A DNA stretch of 64,000 nt from Dyadobacter sp. 3J3 (GTDB lineage Bacteria; Bacteroidota; Bacteroidia; Cytophagales; Spirosomataceae). Where the stretch lies: positions 1-64,000 of the forward strand of contig NZ_VTOL01000005.1 of assembly GCF_009801115.1 (NCBI RefSeq). Direction: 5' to 3'. The translations under genes and the position numbers were made by a program. Under the pieces are notes generated by a model. The model worked only from the letters and a program-made list of their open reading frames with translations. It did not search any database and was not told the origin of the DNA. Shown here piece after piece: positions 8,515-15,845 of the stretch. Position 1 is the first letter of the stretch. Each line of letters begins with the position of its first letter.

Positions 8515-8991
8515 TTATCTCAAACGGTTTGATTGCTGAACGGTTTTTTCATCCTTACGGATATAACGGTTGGCCATCACATTGGCAAGCATCGCCCCTA
8601 CAAGGCCGTAAAATCCTATGGTATAATCACCTGGAATCTGCGGATCAAATAATTTGGCTGCTTTGTAAAAAGTTAAATAAATAACCAGACCAAGAAGCGT
8701 ACTCATTAAAATTGAATTCACTGCGCATAAGGCAGACTGCAAAATCCGGTTACGGAATTTAATTAATGAAAAGGCAGCAACTCCTGCAATTACAATGGCA
8801 AGAACCAACAAATACGGAACTGAATCAATATTGGACTGAACCGGATTAATCTGATGTGTAAGTTTCAGTGCTGTTAAAGAAATCTGCTGATCTCCTGCGG
8901 CGGCTATTTTAGTCCAGAGCGGAAACGAAACAAAAATGCCCATTCCAATAATTGTAATGGCCAAAAAGATGGATTGAATGCGTTGCAACAT
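8515..8991 (-). CDS. DUF4293 family membrane protein
   Basis: A 158-residue integral membrane protein of the Bacteroidota-restricted DUF4293 family, function unknown. It starts with the family opening MLQRIQSIFLAITIIGMG. Four hydrophobic segments are visible at about 5-27, 62-78, 85-107 and 127-143, and the C-terminus is basic (NRYIRKDEKTVQQ). The loop after segment 1 probably lies in the periplasm. It is a single gene between kdsD (convergent, shared terminator) and rimO (same strand, 82 bases away). Confidence 0.82.
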   Translation of the reverse strand: MLQRIQSIFLAITIIGMGIFVSFPLWTKIAAAGDQQISLTALKLTHQINPVQSNIDSVPYLLVLAIVIAGVAAFSLIKFRNRILQSALCAVNSILMSTLLGLVIYLTFYKAAKLFDPQIPGDYTIGFYGLVGAMLANVMANRYIRKDEKTVQQSNRLR

Positions 8992-9073
8992 GTTTTGTAA
9001 TAATTATTATTTTGCGGATAAGTTGCAAAATTAGTAAAGACCCAGATTATGAAAAATTTATTTTAACGATTCG

Positions 9074-10384
9074 TTACACAACAACATCCCCATACAAATC
9101 AAACTCCTCAGCATTATTGATTTTTACATTAGCAAAATCACCAAGACGAACATACTGACTTGCCGGAACAAGAACTTCATTATCAACTTCCGGGGAATCA
9201 AATTCAGTACGGCCGATAAAGTATCCACCTTCCTTGCGATCGAAAAGAACTTTGTAGGTATTGCCGATTTTCTGCTGATTTAATTCATGAGAAATTCCCT
9301 GTTGCAATTCCATGATTGCATCGGCACGTTCCTGTTTGATTTCCGCAGGAATGTCATCAGGCATTGAGTAGGAATGCGTATTATCTTCATGAGAATATTG
9401 GAATGCTCCTAAACGGTCGAAACGCATTTTTTCAACAAACTCGTAGGTTTCATCAAAAAGTGCTTCGGTTTCTCCAGGGTGGCCAACGATCAGTGTCGTA
9501 CGCAATGTAATTTCAGGAAGTTTTTCACGAATTGAATAAATCAAAGATTCCGTTTTCTCACGTGAAATTCCTCTGCGCATGGATTTCAAAATTTCTGAAG
9601 AACCTGACTGCAATGGCATATCCAGGTATTTACAAATATTGCTGCGTTCCTTCATCACATCCAGAACGTCCATTGGGAAACCTGCCGGATATGCATATTG
9701 TAATCTGATCCACTCAATACCTTCAACATCAGAAAGTTGAGCCATTAAATCAGAAAGATTTCTCTTTTTATAAATATCCAGACCGTAGTAAGTAAGATCC
9801 TGAGCGATCAGGATTAATTCTTTGGTACCGCGTTTAGCCAATGACTTTGCTTCTTTTACCAATTCATCAATCGGACGGGAAACGTGGCTTCCGCGCATAA
9901 TGGGAATAGCACAAAAACTGCAAGGTCTGTCGCAGCCTTCGGCAATTTTCATGTAAGCGTAATGTGTTGGTGTAGTCAGAAGACGTTCACCTACAAGTTC
10001 ATGTTTATAATCTGCTTTTAGTGTTTTAAGCAAACGTGGAAGCTCATTGGTGCCAAACCAGGCATCTACGGTAGGTATTTCAATGGAAAGTTCATCTTTG
10101 TAGCGGTGCGACAAACAGCCTGTTACATACACTTTATCCACAATTCCGGCTGCTTTTGCATCTGCATAACGAAGAATTGTGTTGATCGATTCTTCCTTTG
10201 CATTGTCAATAAAACCGCAGGTATTGATCACTACAATCTGGGAATTATCCTTTTTTGATTCATGCGTTACATCGAATCCGTTTCCCTTTAACTGGGTATA
10301 TAAAACTTCGGAGTCAACCAGGTTTTTTGAGCAACCAAGCGTGACAATATTTACTTTGTTTGTACGTATTCCTTTGGTTTTCAT
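9074..10384 (-). CDS. rimO: Ribosomal protein S12 methylthiotransferase RimO
   Basis: RimO is a radical-SAM enzyme that adds a methylthio group to Asp89 of ribosomal protein S12. The 436-residue product shows an N-terminal UPF0004 domain with cluster cysteines (TLGCSKNLVDSEVL, NTCGFIDNAKEES, VTGCLSHRYKDEL). The radical-SAM motif EGCDRPCSFCAIP follows near 150 and a TRAM domain closes the protein (about 370-436). The RimO-type GCSKN and the length separate it from MiaB. In many Bacteroidota rimO sits near ftsY; here ftsY lies 1.5 kb away with a toxin-antitoxin pair and a membrane gene in between. Confidence 0.95.
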   Translation of the reverse strand: MKTKGIRTNKVNIVTLGCSKNLVDSEVLYTQLKGNGFDVTHESKKDNSQIVVINTCGFIDNAKEESINTILRYADAKAAGIVDKVYVTGCLSHRYKDELSIEIPTVDAWFGTNELPRLLKTLKADYKHELVGERLLTTPTHYAYMKIAEGCDRPCSFCAIPIMRGSHVSRPIDELVKEAKSLAKRGTKELILIAQDLTYYGLDIYKKRNLSDLMAQLSDVEGIEWIRLQYAYPAGFPMDVLDVMKERSNICKYLDMPLQSGSSEILKSMRRGISREKTESLIYSIREKLPEITLRTTLIVGHPGETEALFDETYEFVEKMRFDRLGAFQYSHEDNTHSYSMPDDIPAEIKQERADAIMELQQGISHELNQQKIGNTYKVLFDRKEGGYFIGRTEFDSPEVDNEVLVPASQYVRLGDFANVKINNAEEFDLYGDVVV

Positions 10385-10390
10385 AGGATG

Positions 10391-10420
10391 TAGCTAATGG
10401 CGTCAAGCTTTTAGCTATTA
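10391..10420. repeat. AGCT-rich intergenic repeat, copy 1
   Basis: TAGCTAATGGC followed by AAGCTTTTAGCTATTA is made of short AGCT-centred units. A similar run occurs at 35477-35510, sharing AGCTTTTAGCT on the opposite strand. Both copies touch the edge of a gene. It may belong to a dispersed intergenic repeat family; two copies are weak evidence. Confidence 0.3.
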
Positions 10421-10534
10421 ATTTTTATTGAATAGTAATTCATCACACAACCGGAAGTCAGAAAGTTTCCTTTGAAGTAGTTGATAATGAACGGTCAAAC
10501 GGGGTGCAAAGTTCGTGAAAATTTGAATAGCAAT

Positions 10535-10552
10535 TTCTATCGGGCGATAGAA
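10535..10552. repeat. Perfect short palindrome
   Basis: TTCTATCG-GG-CGATAGAA is a perfect 8-base inverted repeat, 38 bases past the stop of the ParE-type toxin. No T-run follows on either strand, so it is not a clear terminator. It could be an operator or a repetitive palindrome. Confidence 0.35.
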
Positions 10553-10589
10553 TAGTTTAATTCTCTAAATTTTATTGATTCTGAAGATG

Positions 10590-10922
10590 TTATAATTTAA
10601 TTTTTCGGGTGGCTTTTATTTTGGAAATACTTCTGCTGGCATGAATAATATTCAAAACTTCGATTCTAATTAAGGTAATTTTATAAATCACCAAATAGCT
10701 ACCAAAACGAATATTTCTATACTTTTTTGACTTTGTTGCTAAGTACCGGCATTCTGGATGTTGTAAGTATTCTTTGCACAAAGATTGAATTTGCAGATTT
10801 AATTCATCAAGAAAAGTGCTTGCAGAAGCAAATGAAAAGGTCTCAATTCCATAAATAAATATTTCTTCAAGGCTGAGCAGAGACTGCTCGCTAATTACTA
10901 CTTCGAGTATTTCGTCTTCCAA
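10590..10922 (-). CDS. RelE/ParE-type toxin
   Basis: The 110-residue product has the RelE/ParE pattern: an N-terminal helix pair (EQSLLSLEEIFIYG, SASTFLDELNLQIQSL), a middle strand region LATKSKKYRNIRFGSYLVIYKI and a final strand IEVLNIIHASRSISKI. ParE members poison DNA gyrase and RelE members cut ribosomal mRNA; which applies cannot be told, though the sequence is closer to ParE. Translation seems to begin at TTG 10922, inside the last 25 bases of the antitoxin gene, which fits translational coupling. The pair lies between rimO and a membrane-protein gene on the minus strand. Confidence 0.82.
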   Translation of the reverse strand: MEDEILEVVISEQSLLSLEEIFIYGIETFSFASASTFLDELNLQIQSLCKEYLQHPECRYLATKSKKYRNIRFGSYLVIYKITLIRIEVLNIIHASRSISKIKATRKIKL

Positions 10923-11062
10923 TTGTGTATACGTTCTGATGCCTGCTTCACAGTATAAAACGGGCCTTTTTCAGCCGCTTTAATCATACTCTTAAATTCA
11001 TCTTCGTTCATGGCTGGACCTTGAACTACAAGACTATTTTTTGAAGTTTTTAATTTACCCAT
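10898..11062 (-). CDS. Small antitoxin partner of the ParE-type toxin
   Basis: A 54-residue frame, MGKLKTSKNSLVVQGPAM followed by NEDEFKSMIKAAEKGPFYTV and ending HNWKTKYSK, directly precedes the toxin and overlaps it by 25 bases. Position, size, acidic helix and terminal Trp resemble short Bacteroidota antitoxins that pair with RelE/ParE toxins. No clear DNA-binding fold is visible; the N-terminal part may bind DNA weakly. A good promoter ends only three bases before the ATG, so either the message is leaderless or the real start is the second ATG (residue 18), giving 37 residues. Confidence 0.7.
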   Translation of the reverse strand: MGKLKTSKNSLVVQGPAMNEDEFKSMIKAAEKGPFYTVKQASERIHNWKTKYSK

Positions 11063-11065
11063 GAT

Positions 11066-11097
11066 CAAAGATAAAAATTAAGTCTGTTTGAAACAAA
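11066..11097 (-). promoter_or_regulatory. Promoter of the toxin-antitoxin pair
   Basis: Read on the minus strand, TTTG (11097-11094) and TATCTTTG (11073-11066) are separated by 20 bases. This is a full match to the Bacteroidota -33/-7 promoter (TTTG, TAnnTTTG). Transcription would start at or inside the antitoxin ATG at 11062. The -33 box abuts the stop codon of the preceding membrane gene. Confidence 0.6.
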
Positions 11098-11757
11098 TTA
11101 CTTTTCGATAAGGTTTGATTCAACCAATGACTCATGTTTTATTACTGGAAATCGTTTTTCGGTCCATAGAAAAGGGATTTTCTTAAAGTATTCCTGTATA
11201 GCCCAGGTTCCCGGTGTACGATCAGTGAGAATAAAAGAATCTCCATTTATAAGTGAATAGATAGAATACCCAAATCGTACCCTACCACCACTACTTATTG
11301 TTTCAATATTTTTAATATCGCCTTCTTTTATTAAATAAGTTTTTTCCGGGAAATCAATTTCTACGGTTTTTTCATCCGGATGATATGTGATTCGAATGTT
11401 TTTGGTGTATTTCCAGTAATTCAAATCAAGATATGAATAGCCAATAAATGGGGAAATTAGAATAAAAGAAATAAATATAAGAGCAACTGAAATCCGCCAG
11501 TCATATAAATAAACTGAGCTTGAAAAAGTACTGGGAACTTTACTAAGGCAATATAAACCGGAAAGGCCAAAATAGTAAAACAAAAGATTTTCGAATCTGG
11601 TAAAATATTGAAATACAGTGATCTGGTATGAACGGGAGATTTTTAACGCAGAATGCTTTCCAATAGTATCATCTGTATATCTTAATAGGCTCCAGATTGC
11701 CCATCCGAAGATTCCAAAAATGAAGGCAAATAGTAAAAATGAATCGTTCTTATCCAT
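11098..11757 (-). CDS. Membrane protein with a C-terminal soluble domain, unknown
   Basis: A 219-residue protein from ATG 11757 that I do not recognise. Three hydrophobic segments are visible: near the N-terminus (FLLFAFIFGIFGWAIWSLL), near residue 60 (NLLFYYFGLSGLYCL) and near 90 (ISVALIFISFILISPFIG). The remaining 110 residues are soluble and strand-rich (ITYHPDEKTVEIDFPEKTYL, GDIKNIETISSG), which suggests a PH-like or similar beta domain on the cytoplasmic side. It ends right at the toxin-antitoxin promoter. Upstream, ftsY is on the same strand 107 bases away. No operon partner or function can be proposed. Confidence 0.6.
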   Translation of the reverse strand: MDKNDSFLLFAFIFGIFGWAIWSLLRYTDDTIGKHSALKISRSYQITVFQYFTRFENLLFYYFGLSGLYCLSKVPSTFSSSVYLYDWRISVALIFISFILISPFIGYSYLDLNYWKYTKNIRITYHPDEKTVEIDFPEKTYLIKEGDIKNIETISSGGRVRFGYSIYSLINGDSFILTDRTPGTWAIQEYFKKIPFLWTEKRFPVIKHESLVESNLIEK

Positions 11758-11863
11758 AGTCAAAAGCGATACTTAATGAACAATAGTTCAAAATACCACT
11801 TTCCGGGTTATGGAAAAATCAAAAAGTTAATGATATGTCACCAGTAATGATGAACGGCAGAAA

Positions 11864-12823
11864 TCAAATCTTTTTAAACAAAGAATCAACAAATTCACTC
11901 CGATCAAATACCTGTAAATCTTCCATTTTTTCTCCTACACCAATGTATTTGATCGGGATTTTGAATTCATCAGAAATACCAATAACTACGCCGCCTTTTG
12001 CAGTTCCATCAAGTTTTGTTATTGCCAATGCAGAGATTTCAGCAACTTTTGTGAATTCACGCGCCTGAATGACGGCATTTTGCCCGGTGCTTCCGTCGAG
12101 TACAAGAAGTACTTCGTGTGGTGCATCGGGAATAATTTTCTGCATAACGCGCTTGATTTTCGAAAGCTCGTTCATCAGATTAACCTTTGTGTGTAATCTT
12201 CCAGCAGTGTCGATAATGATCACATCGGCATTGATTTCTATACCACGTTTCAAAGCGTCATAAGCAACCGCTGACGGATCTGTGTTCATGCCGTGGTCAA
12301 TCACAGGAACATCAACACGTTTTCCCCAAAGTTTTAATTGTTCAACAGCCGCAGCACGGAAAGTATCCGCAGCACCTAAAACAACTTTATGTCCACGGGA
12401 GTGGAACTGGTGCGCAAGTTTTCCAATCGTTGTCGTTTTTCCAACTCCATTTACACCAACAACCATAATCACGTAGGGTTTTGGCAAATGTTCGGTTTCA
12501 AAACTATCGGTAACATCAACAGATTTATTTTCTGTAAGAAGGGATGCGATTTCTTCCCGTAAAATAATATCAAGTTCAGCCGTAGTTGCATACTTATCTC
12601 TTGCAACACGTTCCTCGATACGCTTGATGATTTTTACAGTTGTTTCAACACCTACATCAGAGCTGACAAGAATATCTTCAAGTTCGTCAAGTACTTCTTC
12701 GTCGATTGTCGTTTTACCAACGATGGCACGCGAGAGTTTGCCAAAAAAACTATCTTTGGTTTTTTCGAGACCTTTGTCTAATGTCTCTTTTTTTTCTTTT
12801 GAAAAAAACCCAAATAAAGCCAT
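11864..12823 (-). CDS. ftsY: Signal recognition particle receptor FtsY
   Basis: FtsY is the GTPase that docks the signal recognition particle with its ribosome at the inner membrane. The 319-residue product has the NG domain: a helical N part (about 20-95), G1 GVNGVGKTTTIGKLA near 115, DTFRAAAVEQL, DTAGRLHTK, TKLDGTAKGG and the closing GVGEKMEDLQVFD. The acidic A domain of Escherichia coli FtsY is missing; only a short basic, Phe-rich start (MALFGFFSKEKKE) remains for membrane contact, as usual in this phylum. A terminator and a separate -7 box lie upstream, so it is transcribed apart from DUF4295 and rpmG. Confidence 0.96.
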   Translation of the reverse strand: MALFGFFSKEKKETLDKGLEKTKDSFFGKLSRAIVGKTTIDEEVLDELEDILVSSDVGVETTVKIIKRIEERVARDKYATTAELDIILREEIASLLTENKSVDVTDSFETEHLPKPYVIMVVGVNGVGKTTTIGKLAHQFHSRGHKVVLGAADTFRAAAVEQLKLWGKRVDVPVIDHGMNTDPSAVAYDALKRGIEINADVIIIDTAGRLHTKVNLMNELSKIKRVMQKIIPDAPHEVLLVLDGSTGQNAVIQAREFTKVAEISALAITKLDGTAKGGVVIGISDEFKIPIKYIGVGEKMEDLQVFDRSEFVDSLFKKI

Positions 12824-12863
12824 AGTCTGATGTATAGGTTAAAATCTAATTTTGTTAGTATGC

Positions 12864-12871
12864 CAAAAGTA
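12864..12871 (-). promoter_or_regulatory. Candidate -7 box for ftsY
   Basis: On the minus strand this reads TACTTTTG, matching TAnnTTTG, 40 bases before the ftsY start and just downstream of the terminator at 12919-12940. It supports independent transcription of ftsY. Confidence 0.5.
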
Positions 12872-12918
12872 TCATATTACTTCTGCATGAATGTTTTTAC
12901 AACCCAAAAGTAAAACAA

Positions 12919-12940
12919 AAAAGTCCCTCTAGGGACTTTT
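12919..12940. terminator. Hairpin terminator after DUF4295
   Basis: AAAAGTCCCT at 12919-12928 and AGGGACTTTT at 12931-12940 form a near-perfect bidirectional hairpin with a T-run on each side. It lies about 45 bases past the DUF4295 stop and ends the rpmG-DUF4295 transcript. Confidence 0.8.
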
Positions 12941-12985
12941 CGGGCAATCTAATTAAAACCTTGCAAACATAAGGGAAAAATCACC

Positions 12986-13138
12986 TTAGTTTTTAAGGGC
13001 ACCTTGTACGCCATCGATAGGCACCATTTCTTCTTTGAAGGTCCAGGCTCCTGTTTTTGGAGACTTAACGGCTTTAATCACTTTGGCAAATGATTTACCG
13101 CCTTCTTTTTTCAGGGTAGCAACTACTTTCTTTGCCAT
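12986..13138 (-). CDS. DUF4295 family small protein
   Basis: A 50-residue basic protein (MAKKVVATLKKEGGKSFAKV, ending MVPIDGVQGALKN) of the Bacteroidota-specific DUF4295 family, which is nearly always encoded next to ribosomal protein L33. Its size, charge and constant place in a ribosomal operon suggest a ribosome-associated role, but none is proven. It follows rpmG by 93 bases on the same strand and is closed by the terminator at 12919-12940. It is too short for common gene-length cutoffs and easily missed. Confidence 0.88.
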   Translation of the reverse strand: MAKKVVATLKKEGGKSFAKVIKAVKSPKTGAWTFKEEMVPIDGVQGALKN

Positions 13139-13231
13139 GTCTGTATATAGTTAATATGTTATTGTATATATTAAATGCTATTGTAATTACGACATATCGC
13201 TCACTTTTCAGTCAGCAAACATTGAAAGTAA

Positions 13232-13414
13232 TTACTTAATCTCTTTGTGAAGAGTATAACGTCTTAGGAAAGAATTGAATTTTTTCAATTCCATACGGCC
13301 TGGCGTATTTTTCCGATTTTTTGTCGTTATGTAACGTGACATTCCTGGTACACCCGTAGTCTTCTGCTCGGTGCATTCCAATATAACCTGTACTCTATTA
13401 CCTTTCTTAGCCAT
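13232..13414 (-). CDS. rpmG: Ribosomal protein L33
   Basis: The 60-residue product is bL33 of the large ribosomal subunit: [36 protein letters not shown] and [14 protein letters not shown]. Only one of the four zinc-binding cysteines of the C-plus form is present, so this is the zinc-independent type. In many relatives rpmB (L28) lies directly upstream; here the 277 bases upstream hold no L28 gene and the next gene is a divergent cytochrome. A -7 box at 13444-13451 fits its own promoter. DUF4295 follows in the same transcript. Confidence 0.95.
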   Translation of the reverse strand: MAKKGNRVQVILECTEQKTTGVPGMSRYITTKNRKNTPGRMELKKFNSFLRRYTLHKEIK

Positions 13415-13443
13415 TACTTTACATCGTTTTACAAATAGGACTG

Positions 13444-13451
13444 CAAAAGTA
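13444..13451 (-). promoter_or_regulatory. Candidate -7 box for rpmG-DUF4295
   Basis: On the minus strand this reads TACTTTTG (consensus TAnnTTTG), 29 bases before the rpmG start. It supports rpmG as the first gene of its transcript, in keeping with the missing rpmB. Confidence 0.5.
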
Positions 13452-13691
13452 AGAAGATTTCATATTATTTAAAAAACATATTTCAAATAAAATTTAGATA
13501 AATAATAAATTTCAAGAATTTATATAGGCTATTTTTGTGTTAAATATCTGATAATAAGTTTTTTATGTGCAATATTAAATTTACTGTATGAGAGGATTTA
13601 TAATATACAATAGGGAAATCTAAGACAAACTTGCTTTCTTCGTGTAGTGATTAATCGTGAAATTCGATAATCTGGCGGAATTACTTTAAAT

Positions 13692-14222
13692 ATGTTTAAA
13701 AAAATGGCACTTAAAAAATTTACTTCTCTGGCAACAGTTGCCATAGCTGCCTCAATCTGGATAGGCTGTTCTTCCGCGGAAGACAAAGCCAAATACGATA
13801 CGTTTTATGGTACGGGCAGCAAAGCTCGTGAAGCAACTGCAATTACAGTTCTTCAGGCGGAAAAAAGAGATACACCTGAACCTGCAAAAACGGCAGCGGC
13901 TCCTGCGACACCTGCTGTAAAATCTGACACGGCCATGGCTGCGCCTGCTGCTGAAGAAAAACCAAAACGCAAGCCAGTACCTGCTGATGTATCAGCATTG
14001 CTGAACAAACATGCATGTTTGGCATGTCACAATCCTTACGACAAAATCATTGGCCCTCCGTATGCGGAAGTAGCCAAAAAGAAATATACAGTGGATCAGA
14101 TTATAGAACTGGTTCATGCTCCAAAACCTGAACATTGGCCTGGTTTCCCTCCAATGGCTCCAATGGCGCATGTTCCAAAAGCAGATATTGCTGTGATTGC
14201 AGGTTGGATAAACTCGTTATAA
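13692..14222 (+). CDS. Lipoprotein c-type cytochrome
   Basis: The 176-residue product begins with a signal peptide ending in WIGCSS, a lipobox-like site that would anchor it on the periplasmic side of a membrane. An Ala/Pro/Lys-rich linker follows (about 45-95). A single heme domain then has CLACH near 115 as the heme attachment site and a Met-rich segment PPMAPMAHVP near 155 for the axial Met. The size fits cytochrome c-551/c-552-like electron carriers. ATG 13692 is used; ATG 13704 is also possible. It is a single gene: rpmG is divergent and a strong terminator follows. Confidence 0.85.
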   Translation: MFKKMALKKFTSLATVAIAASIWIGCSSAEDKAKYDTFYGTGSKAREATAITVLQAEKRDTPEPAKTAAAPATPAVKSDTAMAAPAAEEKPKRKPVPADVSALLNKHACLACHNPYDKIIGPPYAEVAKKKYTVDQIIELVHAPKPEHWPGFPPMAPMAHVPKADIAVIAGWINSL

Positions 14223-14248
14223 GTTGATTTGACGCAGTTTATTATAGA

Positions 14249-14285
14249 AAAAACGGGTCGTTCATATGGTGGACGACCCGTTTTT
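14249..14285. terminator. Strong hairpin terminator
   Basis: AAAAACGGGTCGT at 14249-14261 pairs with ACGACCCGTTTTT at 14273-14285, a 13-base perfect stem with A and T runs. It ends the cytochrome transcript just before the gatB promoter. Confidence 0.88.
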
Positions 14286-14286
14286 G

Positions 14287-14294
14287 TATCTTTG
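14287..14294 (+). promoter_or_regulatory. Candidate -7 box for gatB
   Basis: TATCTTTG matches TAnnTTTG exactly. It lies 20 bases before the gatB ATG and directly after the preceding terminator's T-run, a tight terminator-promoter arrangement. No -33 TTTG is evident within the hairpin. Confidence 0.5.
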
Positions 14295-14314
14295 CCAAAG
14301 AATTTTTAACCAAT

Positions 14315-15808
14315 ATGACTGAAAGCATACTCAATCCAACGGAGCTGACCGAAGACCTTATTGCCACCTACGAAACGGTAATTGGTCTTGAAGTGCATTG
14401 CCAGCTATTAACAGAATCGAAATTATTCGCTCAGGACCTGAACCGTTTTGGTGCTGAACCGAATACCAATATAGGGCCATTAACACTGGCGTTGCCGGGA
14501 ACTTTGCCCAAACTGAATAAAAAAGCAGTGGAATATGCCGTTCGTATGGGACTTGCTTTAGGCTGTTCCATTAGCAGACGTACTATTTTTGATAGAAAAA
14601 ATTATTTCTATCCGGATCTTCCAAAAGGATATCAGATTTCCCAGGATAAAAAACCAATCTGTGAAAACGGAGGGATTACGATTTCTGTAAAAGGAAATGA
14701 TGGAAAGTTATATGAAAAATATATTCGTTTTCATCATATTCATTTGGAAGAAGATGCCGGGAAATCTGTTCATGATGGAAGCGATACAGATACCTTGCTG
14801 GATTATAACCGCGCAGGAACTCCGTTGGTAGAAATGGTTTCGGAACCGGATTTGAGATCGGCGGAAGAAACAGGCGCTTTTGTTACTGAAATTCGCCGTC
14901 TGGTACGTTATCTGGATATCAGCGACGGAAATATGGAAGAAGGATCGCTTCGTTGTGATGTTAATGTTTCGCTTCGTAAAAAAGGTGAAACGAAACTGGG
15001 AACGAAGGTTGAGGTTAAAAACATGAACTCAATCCGGAATATGATGCGTGCTATCAATTTTGAAACACGCAGACAAATTTCAATGCTTGAAAATGGTGAA
15101 ACCATTCAGCAGGAAACACGGATGTTTGACGTTGATAGCGGAAAAACATATGGTATGCGTGTGAAGGAAACGATGAATGATTATCGTTATTTCCCGGATC
15201 CGGATCTAAGTCCTGTTGTTATTTCTGAGCAATGGTTAAGCGATATTACGGACGCAATGCCAGCTTTACCGCAAGCATTGCGTGAGAAATTTACAAAGGT
15301 TTACGGTGTTCCTGTCTACGATGCGCTGGTGCTGACGGATACAAAGGAAATGGCTGAATATTTTGAAGCTGTTTGTGCAAAGACATCTGCTTACAAAGCG
15401 GCATCAAACTGGCTGATGGGTTCTGTGAAATCTTATGTCAACGAGCATGACGGTAATATTGAATCTTTCCCGATTTCAGCACAGATTTTGGCTGAATTGA
15501 TCGAGCTGACGGAAACCAATGTGATCAGTAATTCTATTGCGACACAAAAAATATTTCCGATTCTTTTAAATGAACCTAAACGTTCACCAAAAGAGATCGC
15601 TACAACAAATAACTGGCTGCAAAACAGCAATACAAATGAGCTGGAATCGTTGGTAGATGAGGTCATTGCATCGATGCCAGATAAGGTTGCGGCTTACCGG
15701 AAAGGTAAAAAAGGTCTGTTGGGATTGTTCGTGGGTGAAATCATGAAAAAATCAAACGGAGCCGCGGATCCTAAAATGGTTAATCAGTTGCTGGCCGAAA
15801 AATTGTAA
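14315..15808 (+). CDS. gatB: Asp-tRNA(Asn)/Glu-tRNA(Gln) amidotransferase subunit B
   Basis: GatB is the kinase and tRNA-binding subunit of GatCAB, which turns Glu-tRNA(Gln) or Asp-tRNA(Asn) into the amidated form. The 497-residue product has VIGLEVHCQLLTESKLF near 23, FDRKNYFYPDLPKGYQISQ near 90, LEEDAGKSVHD, DYNRAGTPLVEMVSEPD, EGSLRCDVNVS and VEVKNMNS. A helical domain and C-terminal YqeY-like tail end with GLLGLFVGEIMKKS. Length is slightly above the usual 475-485. gatA and gatC are not in the window, so the complex is encoded at scattered loci. The thioredoxin gene follows 37 bases later. Confidence 0.96.
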   Translation: MTESILNPTELTEDLIATYETVIGLEVHCQLLTESKLFAQDLNRFGAEPNTNIGPLTLALPGTLPKLNKKAVEYAVRMGLALGCSISRRTIFDRKNYFYPDLPKGYQISQDKKPICENGGITISVKGNDGKLYEKYIRFHHIHLEEDAGKSVHDGSDTDTLLDYNRAGTPLVEMVSEPDLRSAEETGAFVTEIRRLVRYLDISDGNMEEGSLRCDVNVSLRKKGETKLGTKVEVKNMNSIRNMMRAINFETRRQISMLENGETIQQETRMFDVDSGKTYGMRVKETMNDYRYFPDPDLSPVVISEQWLSDITDAMPALPQALREKFTKVYGVPVYDALVLTDTKEMAEYFEAVCAKTSAYKAASNWLMGSVKSYVNEHDGNIESFPISAQILAELIELTETNVISNSIATQKIFPILLNEPKRSPKEIATTNNWLQNSNTNELESLVDEVIASMPDKVAAYRKGKKGLLGLFVGEIMKKSNGAADPKMVNQLLAEKL

Positions 15809-15845
15809 TCAATACTTTACATTGGAGAATATTGCAAAGGAAATT

